NCBI RefSeq assembly: GCF_024643285.1
Contig: NZ_JAMSLW010000003.1
Coordinates: 124,001-188,000, forward strand
Origin: Parapedobacter lycopersici
GTDB lineage: Bacteria > Bacteroidota > Bacteroidia > Sphingobacteriales > Sphingobacteriaceae
Reading direction: 5' to 3'
DNA length: 64,000 nucleotides
The notes beneath the pieces are model-generated. The model saw only the letters and a program-made list of their open reading frames with translations, did not search any database and had not been told where the DNA came from. Position numbers and translations under genes: made by a program. Positions 9,491-15,714 of this stretch are shown piece by piece (within the stretch, counting starts at the first letter, position 1; each line of letters starts with the position of its first letter).

Positions 9491-9519
9491 AAAAAAACTC
9501 CTATCAGGCGACAGGAGTT
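9491..9519 (-). terminator. Terminator shielding the str promoter
   Basis: Minus-strand arms AACTCCTGTC and GATAGGAGTT (one mismatch) are followed by TTTTT. It would end leftward transcripts arriving from the GNAT gene. A weaker T-run (ATTTT) on the other side may give some bidirectional function. The sequence between it and the str promoter shows nothing further. Confidence 0.7.
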
Positions 9520-9763
9520 ATTTTCCCAAGGGACGGGAATTTTTATCTACCGCTGCAAAGGTATTCCGAAAGGGCAGCAATTGAAATACCCACTTTAGGG
9601 TATTTTTTTGGTAGGGTGACTTTTTGATTGCTTTGCAGTACGGCCGTTAATCTAACAGCTGCGGATGTGATGGGAAAGAGCCATTGCGTCTGCAAACCGG
9701 GAAGAACTGTCTGCTTTTGGATTTTACGGGAGTGGAACTAAAACCACGCAGAATTGCGAAGGC

Positions 9764-10090
9764 ATGGCGGCACACTGGCAGTCCGCCGGGGGCGAAATCG
9801 CAGAATTCATGAACAGACCCCCTAAGCTGGTCTGTTTGTGCAGTTTGGATTCCGTATCCTGGAATAACTCCACGCTGATAAACAAAAATGTAGCAGCGGA
9901 GCTAAATAAACGGAAAGCCGCCGAAACGGCGATAAGTATATTTTTGGCAGCGCCGATTTATCAGAAACATTGATCAGGGATGGTCTTTTTGATGAATACC
10001 GCATCTGCATTGCCCCTGTAATAGCCGGTCAGGGGAGGTGCCTGTTTCCGAAAGGACTGCCGGTTAAGGAATTTATCCCTGATTTCCTCC
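9764..10090 (+). pseudogene. Decayed DHFR/RibD C-terminal family gene
   Basis: Two adjacent frames together resemble the dihydrofolate-reductase-like family. Frame one gives EGMAAHWQSAGGEIAEFMN, then a SLDSVSWNNSTLI stretch. After a shift near 9935 the other frame gives KYIFGSADLSETLIRDGL and DEYRICIAPVIAGQG, the family's core strand and C-terminal motif. The N-terminal third is unrecognisable and no single frame is intact, so this is a pseudogene. The bases from 9600 to 9763 upstream hold only weak traces of the missing part. Confidence 0.7.
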
Positions 10091-10128
10091 CAACAACTGA
10101 TCACCGGTGGCCGGGTCCTGCGTTATCG

Positions 10129-10566
10129 TTAATTGTCAGTATATGGATTATTTCTTTTTATTTCCATAAACAATTCCGGGTTTTCCGACAGGTGAAACCC
10201 AAACTGCTCATAGAGCGAGTGCGCATCCAGCGTAGCCAAAAGCACCCTTCTTAACCCTTTTATCCATTCCAGGTCCATGATGTACTGCATGAGTGCCTTG
10301 GACAGCCCTTTTTTCCGGTACTCCTGCCGGATGTAGACATCGGCTAAGTAAGCGAAGGTAACATAGTCTGTGATCAGCCGGGCAAACCCTACCTGCACAT
10401 CACCGTCGAATACGCCCACGCAAAAAGAATTTTTTAATGAGGTTTCCACCGTTTCCACTGGAATGCCTTTTGCCCAGTAACTCTCCCGACTTAAAAAGTC
10501 GTGGATGGCCGCAATATCCATATTTGCTAATCCTGTTTTGAGTTGATACGTGCTCATAAAATTCAT
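10129..10566 (-). CDS. GNAT family N-acetyltransferase
   Basis: This 145-residue single-domain protein has the acetyl-CoA binding signature DVYIRQEYRKKGLSKALMQYI (about residues 94-114) and the C-terminal LYEQFGFHLSENP motif of the GNAT fold. The substrate is unknown. The true start may be MSTYQLKTG at residue 4. It lies just outside the prophage, between the tmRNA terminator and a decayed gene, so it belongs to the host. No good promoter is seen in the 139 bases before it. Confidence 0.8.
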   Translation of the reverse strand: MNFMSTYQLKTGLANMDIAAIHDFLSRESYWAKGIPVETVETSLKNSFCVGVFDGDVQVGFARLITDYVTFAYLADVYIRQEYRKKGLSKALMQYIMDLEWIKGLRRVLLATLDAHSLYEQFGFHLSENPELFMEIKRNNPYTDN

Positions 10567-10705
10567 TTTAGTACATCGCCCTTTTTTGTCGGTAGCGCTT
10601 CACAACGGTAGGTTGCCTCCGTCCGCTTCAGCACATAGCGCAAAGTAACGCAGAAACAAAATAGGGTTACCGATACAGTTTCTATGCTTTTACGGGTATA
10701 CAGCC

Positions 10706-10735
10706 GAAAAACAAAGCCCGGCGGTGGCCGGGCTT
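10706..10735 (-). terminator. Original tmRNA terminator, displaced by the prophage
   Basis: Minus-strand arms AAGCCCGGC and GCCGGGCTT (9 bp, 4-base loop) are followed by TGTTTTT. It lies 10 bases beyond the left copy of the tmRNA 3' end, where a tmRNA terminator is expected. In the lysogen it is about 41 kb from the tmRNA body. Confidence 0.85.
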
Positions 10736-10745
10736 CGTTGGTGCT

Positions 10746-10769
10746 GTGGAGTCGGAGGGATTCGAACCC
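10746..10769 (-). repeat. attachment core, left end (duplicated tmRNA 3' end)
   Basis: The 24 bases are identical to 52041-52064 and correspond to the T-stem and acceptor region of tmRNA (core begins GTGGAGTCGG and ends TTCGAACCC on the plus strand). The flanks differ immediately on both sides. Confidence 0.95.
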
Positions 10770-10819
10770 GTCCATTTATTTTTAATATGCCGCATGGTCA
10801 GTTTTTCGGCGTTTTTCAT
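10770..10819 (-). pseudogene. Displaced 5' end of the integrase gene
   Basis: Read on the minus strand from ATG 10819, the codons give MKNAEKLTMRHIKNKW and then run without a stop through the att core. If the ends are joined at the core, as in the excised phage, this frame continues exactly into the integrase frame (GSNPSDSTFKQ). A second in-frame ATG is at 10795. A TAG closes the frame five codons upstream of 10819. Thus the natural start of int in the phage circle is probably here, and integration separates it from the body at 52040 and below. The remaining bases to 10910 show no other feature. Confidence 0.7.
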
Positions 10820-10910
10820 GCTTAAACCTAACTAATTTTTATCGAAACAGTCAGCTGGTCGGTCAGTGTTTAAATACATAATGAAATGTAGTGGTGCTTT
10901 ATTATAAAAG

Positions 10911-11423
10911 CTAATCCTCCGCCTTTTGGTCTTTTTTCTTTTGAAATATAAAGGCACTGGCCAATGTCGCGGCAGGAACTATAATTGCTGCAAATCCCAA
11001 TAAATCATTTCCGTTTATCGCTAAATAAATTCCCCCGGTAATAAGCAATACACAGAGAATGAAGCCTAATATTTGTCCTGTTGATGATTGGTTTAATCCC
11101 CGCCTAACTATTTCTCGATGGTGGTCGTGACGAAAGGTTTGCTCTTTTTCCGCCATTCTCATGATCCTCTCTGCGCCATCTGGTATGATTTCTGAGTATT
11201 CTCGCAGGGTTTCTGCGTCCGGTAATGGTCCAGAGTGGGATTTGTAGCTTACAATAGTGGCTGTTGCTCTGATTATTGCCTGCTTCTTATTAGGGCTAAG
11301 GTCGGTAAATATGCTAGGATCTTGCTTCTTCAGAATCTTCTCTGCTTTGGATAATTCTCCTGAAGCGAATTTTGACGGGACATTTTTATTTCCGTCTTCA
11401 TTAGGCTGAAGTTTTTCAGACAT
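10911..11423 (-). CDS. DUF2335 membrane protein
   Basis: This 170-residue protein matches the DUF2335 type: a soluble N-terminal part, the conserved block GPLPDAETLREYSEIIPDGAERIMRMAEKEQ (about residues 65-95), a following HRxxH-like basic helix, and two C-terminal transmembrane segments (about 116-135 and 140-160) ending in a lysine-rich tail. The family function is unknown to me. It is the leftmost prophage gene, 3 bases after a small gene on the same strand. Its place between repressor and attachment site suggests expression in the lysogen, perhaps in superinfection exclusion or another host-altering role; that is inference. Confidence 0.75.
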   Translation of the reverse strand: MSEKLQPNEDGNKNVPSKFASGELSKAEKILKKQDPSIFTDLSPNKKQAIIRATATIVSYKSHSGPLPDAETLREYSEIIPDGAERIMRMAEKEQTFRHDHHREIVRRGLNQSSTGQILGFILCVLLITGGIYLAINGNDLLGFAAIIVPAATLASAFIFQKKKDQKAED

Positions 11424-11426
11424 ATC

Positions 11427-11651
11427 TTATAAGGCCTCTTCTTCTATTGCTTTATCTAAAGCATTATTGAAATCACTTCCAATTGAGCTCCAGTCCTTGG
11501 CCACTGAATCTTCATCATCTGTGTACAATGTTTCCCTAACAGAGTCATGCAAAACTGGGTTTACTACACCAAATAGTGAGGCTATACCAAATAAAATATT
11601 CTCCTTTGATTTTAACTTGATGGTGCAATAGTTGCCATTATCGCGCTTCAT
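11427..11651 (-). CDS. Small protein paired with DUF2335 gene
   Basis: A 74-residue acidic protein beginning MKRDNGNYCTIKLKSKENILFG, ending in IEEEAL. It has one weakly hydrophobic stretch (residues 20-35) but no clear transmembrane segment. It ends 3 bases before the DUF2335 gene, so the two are probably one operon. A TATATTTG -7 element lies 66 bases upstream. I do not recognise a family. Confidence 0.6.
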   Translation of the reverse strand: MKRDNGNYCTIKLKSKENILFGIASLFGVVNPVLHDSVRETLYTDDEDSVAKDWSSIGSDFNNALDKAIEEEAL

Positions 11652-11716
11652 GGCTCATTCTCCTTTCTATAATCAATGTAGAAAAAATTATTCCTATATA
11701 TGAAAATAAATTTATA

Positions 11717-11724
11717 CAAATATA
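11717..11724 (-). promoter_or_regulatory. -7 element for the DUF2335 operon
   Basis: Minus-strand TATATTTG is a full match to TAnnTTTG. A TTTG lies 16 bases upstream, slightly closer than usual, inside the palindrome at 11738-11751. Confidence 0.5.
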
Positions 11725-11737
11725 TAAAATTTTGTTG

Positions 11738-11777
11738 TATCAAATTTGATATAGCAAAATTGTTATCAATTATGATA
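11738..11777. promoter_or_regulatory. Tandem palindromes TATCA-N4-TGATA
   Basis: TATCA-AATT-TGATA (11738-11751) and TATCA-ATTA-TGATA (11764-11777) share identical arms and spacer length, with starts 26 bases apart. They lie upstream of and overlap the -33 region of the DUF2335 operon promoter, in a 177-base AT-rich gap. They look like operators for a dimeric repressor, distinct in sequence from the palindrome beside the S24 repressor gene. Confidence 0.55.
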
Positions 11778-11828
11778 AATATGTAACAAACCCTATGCCG
11801 GAAGGTTTAATCCCATAAATATCGGCTG

Positions 11829-12056
11829 CTATGTCCCTGAGTACCCGGATTGGTTATGCCCTTGTTGCAGGATAATCATGTTCAACGGCCGCAAACTTTT
11901 TGTTGTCTTTTGCTGTAAGTCCTGTGTTTCTCGTTGAGACTGTAAAGTTTGGTAAAGGTAATAGGCCGTGGCGGCCGTAACCCCGATCATAACCCAGTCT
12001 GATACCGTGCCCCAAACCTGAGCATTGAAATAAAAGTCTTTGGATAGAAAGCACAT
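11829..12056 (-). CDS. Small membrane protein (75 aa)
   Basis: A 75-residue protein with a single transmembrane helix at about residues 18-38 (DWVMIGVTAATAYYLYQTLQ), followed by a polar, Gln- and Thr-rich helix. This layout, with a DWVMIG start and a TLxSQ exit, is common in small proteins of Bacteroidota, which is why I prefer this frame to the overlapping one. It is 19 bases downstream of the next small membrane protein gene and likely in one unit with it. Function unknown. Confidence 0.55.
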   Translation of the reverse strand: MCFLSKDFYFNAQVWGTVSDWVMIGVTAATAYYLYQTLQSQRETQDLQQKTTKSLRPLNMIILQQGHNQSGYSGT

Positions 12057-12075
12057 GGTTTAGGCTAACTTTATT

Positions 12076-12393
12076 CTATTTATTCTTGTTGAACGGACGA
12101 TTAGCTGAATTCATTTCCCTTTCAAACGCTTGCTCTTCTGGGAACTTAAATTTATCAATCGGTACACCGGGATAATGTTTACTCATCCACTCAAGGTACT
12201 CATCATACATTTTATCGTTGTGAACCCTCATGCGGTGCTGGACAATATAGGGGTTGTCTGTCTTTTGGAGCCTGGCTTTCTTCGCCTCCAGTTTTTTAAT
12301 TACTGGGTTGAATAAAAAGTTAACAAGCTTAACCCACCCCCATATGAGGACGTATAGGATAGACCCGATTATTGGTATAAGTATTAACCACAT
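12076..12393 (-). CDS. Membrane-anchored hypothetical protein (105 aa)
   Basis: One N-terminal transmembrane helix (residues 2-28) is followed by a charged cytoplasmic domain rich in Lys, Arg and Glu. The gene lies 10 bases after 12404-12790 on the same strand. No family recognised. It is one of a set of leftward genes between the repressor and attL. Confidence 0.6.
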   Translation of the reverse strand: MWLILIPIIGSILYVLIWGWVKLVNFLFNPVIKKLEAKKARLQKTDNPYIVQHRMRVHNDKMYDEYLEWMSKHYPGVPIDKFKFPEEQAFEREMNSANRPFNKNK

Positions 12394-12403
12394 GTTGATT
12401 GTA

Positions 12404-12790
12404 TTATTCGTTTGCCTTTGTCGGAGGTATGGAGCTATTAATCATTTCAGAATCGACTGATTTTTTCATGAGCCAGTGATATACGCTTTGTTGTCCTGTG
12501 CTGACAACATACGCCTGAACGAATTCCCATCCCAGTGATCCCATGAAATTCATTGCATCAACCATTGAATTGAAAACTTTTGGTTTTCCTGTCGATTCGT
12601 CTATGAGACGTTTACTGTCGTTAAAATCGAATAGCTTGGACTCTTGACCATAATCAACTTCAACTGTTACTTTGGCACTAAGAAGTTTTTGCATGCCTAC
12701 CAACTCAGCGTAAATATACTGATTATCTTCTTTTTGTCCAAAACAAATAAGCGGCAATATAAAGGCGAGGATTGATAAAATAGATTTCAT
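12404..12790 (-). CDS. Secreted hypothetical protein (128 aa)
   Basis: I start at the ATG at 12790, which opens with a clean Sec signal peptide (MKSILSILAFILPLICFGQ). The mature part has YIYAELVGMQKLLSAKVTVEVDYGQ, then VDAMNFMGSLGWEFVQAYVV and HWLMKK. The GWEFVQAYVV type of motif occurs in small exported proteins of Bacteroidota of unknown role. An exported protein in a repressor-linked prophage cluster suggests lysogenic conversion of the cell envelope; this is inference. Confidence 0.65.
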   Translation of the reverse strand: MKSILSILAFILPLICFGQKEDNQYIYAELVGMQKLLSAKVTVEVDYGQESKLFDFNDSKRLIDESTGKPKVFNSMVDAMNFMGSLGWEFVQAYVVSTGQQSVYHWLMKKSVDSEMINSSIPPTKANE

Positions 12791-12818
12791 TTTAATCAGT
12801 TTTAGATTGTAAAATATA

Positions 12819-13142
12819 TCAAAATTTAATAGTTGCATTATTTCTATCGCCTATTGAGTATTGTTTTGTTCCTTTAGGCGTAGTAATCTGCACCCAGCCC
12901 TCTGGAGCAAACCCTCCAGCGCCAATACTGGATGATTTTACTGTCATTGAGCTTCCTTCGGGTACTTCAAACGTACCAAGCTCAAAGCCTTTTAATGTCC
13001 CGGCATTATTCCCATTAATTTCAATAGCTACTTGGACACTTGCCTCCACCTTAACAATAATAATGTCATCACCCGATTTCTCTTTGCAGGATATAATTGT
13101 TGTTATTAGGCCAGTAAATAATAAAAGTAAGATTTTTTTCAT
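12819..13142 (-). CDS. Putative lipoprotein (107 aa)
   Basis: The signal sequence ends at a lipobox-like IISCK (Cys at residue 19). The rest is a predicted beta-rich domain of about 85 residues containing VEASVQVAIEINGNNAGTLKG, ending TIKF. No family recognised. It is the first gene left of the repressor, after a small terminator-like hairpin. Together with the next gene it would add exported proteins to a lysogen. Confidence 0.65.
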   Translation of the reverse strand: MKKILLLLFTGLITTIISCKEKSGDDIIIVKVEASVQVAIEINGNNAGTLKGFELGTFEVPEGSSMTVKSSSIGAGGFAPEGWVQITTPKGTKQYSIGDRNNATIKF

Positions 13143-13167
13143 AATTTACATTTGTTTAAAAATTTTG

Positions 13168-13183
13168 TTTCGGATAGCCGAAA
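13168..13183 (-). terminator. Weak terminator after the repressor gene
   Basis: Minus-strand TTTCGG-CTAT-CCGAAA hairpin followed by CAAAATTTTT. It may separate repressor transcription from the lipoprotein gene. Confidence 0.5.
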
Positions 13184-13201
13184 TTATTCAAAACTTTTGA
13201 T

Positions 13202-13873
13202 TTATAGATGGTCAATCCTAGTCTTCCCCTTAATAATAAACATTGAAATTATTGATTCTTTACGGATAATAGTATCACCTCTGAAATTGGGATTCGACGC
13301 CCTCAAGACAATACAGCCTTCGTCAGACTCACAGGGATGAACAGTTTTAACGGTCCTTAAGTTGTTCTCTGAGGCATCAGTAACGATAAGGTACGCCTCG
13401 CCCCATAAGATGGTATTTCTATTTTGAACCTCCTTTACTGCTACTATTTCTCCGCCCGCGTATTTAGGGTACATGCTGTCTCCATAGATTCTAAAATAAG
13501 CCGTACAATCGTTGAACGGCTTAAAATCTATATAAAACGTTGGCGACTCTTGAATGTCGCTAAAACTCTCAACAATACTTCCTGTTACATCCATGTCGAA
13601 AAAAGGCACATGATCGCCGCTGAGTTGGATTTCATCGGATTTAAGCTCAAAGATTTCGCCTATTCCTTCTTCGAGCCAATCTATGTTGACCTTATATGCT
13701 TTTCTTAATTTTAAAATTATCTCAGGTGTTATATTTCTAGAGCCGCTTTCTACTTGTGAAATCTGACTTTGCTTCAAATCAGCGTTAACAGCAAAATCTT
13801 GCTGCTTCATTTTTAGCAATTCTCGAAGTTTTTTTACCCGCCAACTAACATTATCGTCCTGATATACAGACAT
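13202..13873 (-). CDS. Phage repressor: helix-turn-helix plus S24 peptidase-like domain
   Basis: This 223-residue protein has an N-terminal XRE-type HTH (residues 10-65; LRELLKMKQQDFAVNADLKQSQISQVESG) and a C-terminal S24/LexA-like domain with the serine site YGDSMYP (about residue 131) and a candidate lysine in RTVKTVHP. This is the cI-type layout in which RecA-stimulated autocleavage allows SOS induction; a clear Ala-Gly cleavage site is not obvious to me, and VTGS near residue 96 is a possible site. It is divergent from the early operon, with a perfect palindrome in between. It should maintain lysogeny. Confidence 0.88.
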   Translation of the reverse strand: MSVYQDDNVSWRVKKLRELLKMKQQDFAVNADLKQSQISQVESGSRNITPEIILKLRKAYKVNIDWLEEGIGEIFELKSDEIQLSGDHVPFFDMDVTGSIVESFSDIQESPTFYIDFKPFNDCTAYFRIYGDSMYPKYAGGEIVAVKEVQNRNTILWGEAYLIVTDASENNLRTVKTVHPCESDEGCIVLRASNPNFRGDTIIRKESIISMFIIKGKTRIDHL

Positions 13874-13908
13874 ATATAATTATAATATCACAAATGTTAT
13901 AATAATTC

Positions 13909-13939
13909 TTGTAAATATAACCTACGTTATATATCTTTG
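13909..13939 (+). promoter_or_regulatory. Early rightward promoter with embedded operator
   Basis: TTG (13909-13911), a 20-base gap and TATCTTTG (13932-13939) match the Bacteroidota consensus. A perfect palindrome TATAAC-CTAC-GTTATA (13916-13931) fills the spacer, so a bound repressor would block the promoter. A further GTTATA half-site is at 13896-13901, facing a TATAAT at 13881-13886. Confidence 0.75.
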
Positions 13940-13976
13940 TTCGTACAAATACAAAGGTAATACAAATCAATCAATT

Positions 13977-14237
13977 ATGTCTGAAATGCAAAATTTAGTC
14001 AATGTAAGCGCCTCTGAGATTGGATTCATAAAAGATCATTTCAAAAGGCACCGTGGCCTTGGTTCGCTCCTTCAGGCCACGGTGAACGAGCAATCAGATA
14101 AACCCTATAACAGGAGATCAATATGGGATCAGCTTAACTATCGCCCTGAAGGAAATGATGCAGTGGTTATCAACGAAGCCAGAAGATTATTGAAGGTTAC
14201 GATAGGGGTGGAGTTTGACCAGCTGGAAGAAGCGTAA
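13977..14237 (+). CDS. First early gene, hypothetical (86 aa)
   Basis: An 86-residue mainly helical protein (SEIGFIKDHFKRHRGLGSLLQ; VINEARRLLKVTIGVEF). The position directly behind the repressor-controlled promoter is where cro or cII-type regulators lie in lambda-like phages, but I see no definite HTH. It ends in a TAATG overlap with the next gene. Confidence 0.7.
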   Translation: MSEMQNLVNVSASEIGFIKDHFKRHRGLGSLLQATVNEQSDKPYNRRSIWDQLNYRPEGNDAVVINEARRLLKVTIGVEFDQLEEA

Positions 14238-14374
14238 TGAAAATAGCCTACATATCCCCTGAATTGCCCGAACGTGTGCGCATAAATGCATTAAAGGAAG
14301 TGGTGAGGGAATATTTTAAGGACAAAAACAAAAAAGCCTCCTGCGGGAACAGGAGACCTTCAAATAAATCTTAG
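14237..14374 (+). CDS. Small early protein (45 aa)
   Basis: A 45-codon frame starting at an ATG that overlaps the preceding stop (TAATG), reading MKIAYISPELPERVRINALK and a lysine-rich middle. The translational coupling and a codon pattern like that of its neighbours support it. The 3' third coincides with a hairpin that looks like a leftward terminator. Function unknown. Confidence 0.55.
   Translation: MKIAYISPELPERVRINALKEVVREYFKDKNKKASCGNRRPSNKS
14323..14355 (-). terminator. Leftward terminator-like hairpin at the start of the early operon
   Basis: Minus-strand CTCCTG-TTCCCG-CAGGAG stem followed by a T-rich run (TTTTTTGTTTTT). It would stop leftward, antisense transcription before it reaches the switch region. 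Confidence 0.5.
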
Positions 14375-14394
14375 AAACTCTAAAGCACAAAGTT

Positions 14395-14688
14395 ATGAAA
14401 AAATTCCAAGTAACAGATCCCCAGGGAAAAAATTGGAAATACGTCGATTACGAACGTGACACATACGGGATGACGGCAATATTTGAGTCGGACGATGAAT
14501 TCAATTATGTATACGTTCCTTTCATTGATCAGGAAGGAGAGACCATATCCGGATGGGAATACCCAGATCATGAACCTTATTCAATACAGCCAGGCGAAAC
14601 AGGTTTCGACTATAATGTTGCTGTAACTGAAGCGCTGGAAGAGGCAAAATTAATTTTGTCAGAAGGGAGGGTCGAACATGCTGCCTAA
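14395..14688 (+). CDS. Early hypothetical protein (97 aa)
   Basis: A 97-residue acidic protein rich in aromatic residues (KNWKYVDYERDTYGM; EFNYVYVPFIDQEGE; a C-terminal helix VTEALEEAKLILSEGR). Its stop region overlaps the next start by 11 bases. No family recognised. Confidence 0.65.
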   Translation: MKKFQVTDPQGKNWKYVDYERDTYGMTAIFESDDEFNYVYVPFIDQEGETISGWEYPDHEPYSIQPGETGFDYNVAVTEALEEAKLILSEGRVEHAA

Positions 14689-14914
14689 CCAAAAAACTAT
14701 GCTTGACATCGTGAAACTGGCATTCGAAATTAACAATGAATCAGATTACCGTGTGGCGTTTGAGACATTCAGAAATGTAGAGGGAATAGACGTATGGGTT
14801 TATCCCGAAGTCCGACCATCCTCTGAAGCTGTCCTGTTGAAATCATCAGATGTTTCGTTACTGGCAATACACTCTTTCCTGACAGGCCTAAAGAGTAAGG
14901 AGGTGGCGGCATGA
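14678..14914 (+). CDS. Early hypothetical protein (78 aa)
   Basis: A 78-residue alpha/beta protein (DIVKLAFEINNESDYRVAFETFRNVEGIDVWVYPE). Coupled to its neighbours: it overlaps the previous gene by 11 bases and the next by ATGA. No family recognised. Confidence 0.65.
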   Translation: MLPNQKTMLDIVKLAFEINNESDYRVAFETFRNVEGIDVWVYPEVRPSSEAVLLKSSDVSLLAIHSFLTGLKSKEVAA

Positions 14915-15060
14915 AAAATCAAAACCCAAAACAAACCGTAAAGTATTGGCAGGATATACTACTGCCTAAATATCTCCTGACCCCAGCAAGGAAAAATCCA
15001 CTTACAAGGTTAGCCGGAAATTCATTTGCAAGCGACATAAACAAAGGAGGCTCCAAATGA
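14911..15060 (+). CDS. Small early protein (49 aa)
   Basis: A 49-residue basic protein beginning MKNQNPKQTVKYWQDILLPKYLL. It is linked by ATGA overlaps at both ends (14911 and 15057), which is good evidence for translation despite its size. A short helix and a basic tail suggest a nucleic acid or protein binding peptide; function unknown. Confidence 0.65.
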   Translation: MKNQNPKQTVKYWQDILLPKYLLTPARKNPLTRLAGNSFASDINKGGSK

Positions 15061-15272
15061 TCAGCGTGACATCAAGATCTTATGTAACCGAAAACGGAAC
15101 GGTAATTTTTAAAGGCAGGCAACTACCGGTGGCTAAGAAACAGCAGAATTTAAAGTGTCAACAAATAAACGATGATACCACTCGATTATCCGTTAGGGAA
15201 TGCCTTTATAGCCTTGTTATTCTTGTGGTTTCGAGCGCAATAATGGCATGGATAATATCAATAGTTAATTAA
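15057..15272 (+). CDS. C-terminally anchored small membrane protein (71 aa)
   Basis: A polar N-terminal 48 residues is followed by a single C-terminal transmembrane helix (about 50-69, LYSLVILVVSSAIMAWIISI). ATGA overlap with the preceding gene. Function unknown. Confidence 0.65.
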   Translation: MISVTSRSYVTENGTVIFKGRQLPVAKKQQNLKCQQINDDTTRLSVRECLYSLVILVVSSAIMAWIISIVN

Positions 15273-15287
15273 ACAAATCTTAGAACA

Positions 15288-15713
15288 ATGAGTACAGAAG
15301 TAGCAAAAATTGAAAAAAGCAATGGTTTCTTGGTGGTTGACATAACCAAGCCATTGCCAAAGTTGTCGGAACTTGAATTACTCCCATTTGACTTAATGGC
15401 TGATTACTGGACGCCAGAAGAACCAGGTGAATCAAAGAGGTTGATCTTTATCGGTATTGAAGATAGGACTGTTCTTGATCAGGAATCCGGCAAGACCATT
15501 GATTTGGAATGCGCAAACTTTCTTGAAGAAGATGAGAATGGCAATATCAGAACCATCTCAAATGGTTCGAAAAGGCTTGTTGGTCTTCTTGAGAAAATGA
15601 AGCCGTATACCGCAATATACGTAAAGTTCCTTGGCAAGAAGAAAAATCGAACCAATTCATTTAAATCCGATAACTGGTCTGTAATCCCTTTCAGAAAAAC
15701 GGAAGACTATTAA
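15288..15713 (+). CDS. Hypothetical protein upstream of the exonuclease
   Basis: A 141-residue beta-rich protein (VDITKPLPKLSELELLPFDLMADYWTPEEPGESKR; PYTAIYVKFLGKKKNRTNSFKSDNWSV). It precedes the exonuclease gene by one base, the place where phage recombination modules carry an ssDNA-annealing or DNA-binding partner. The lysine-rich C-terminal strand pair could fit an OB fold. The partner role is inference from context; no annealing-protein motif was recognised. Confidence 0.65.
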   Translation: MSTEVAKIEKSNGFLVVDITKPLPKLSELELLPFDLMADYWTPEEPGESKRLIFIGIEDRTVLDQESGKTIDLECANFLEEDENGNIRTISNGSKRLVGLLEKMKPYTAIYVKFLGKKKNRTNSFKSDNWSVIPFRKTEDY

Positions 15714-15714
15714 C

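Noticed and set aside
11652-11828. Possible CRISPR-like or invertible repeats in the AT-rich gap
   Set aside because: Only two short palindromes with operator character are present; there are no regular spacers and no invertase gene.
11854-12054. Alternative leftward frame overlapping 11829-12056
   Set aside because: The chosen frame has a clean transmembrane helix and a familiar small-protein layout; this one does not.
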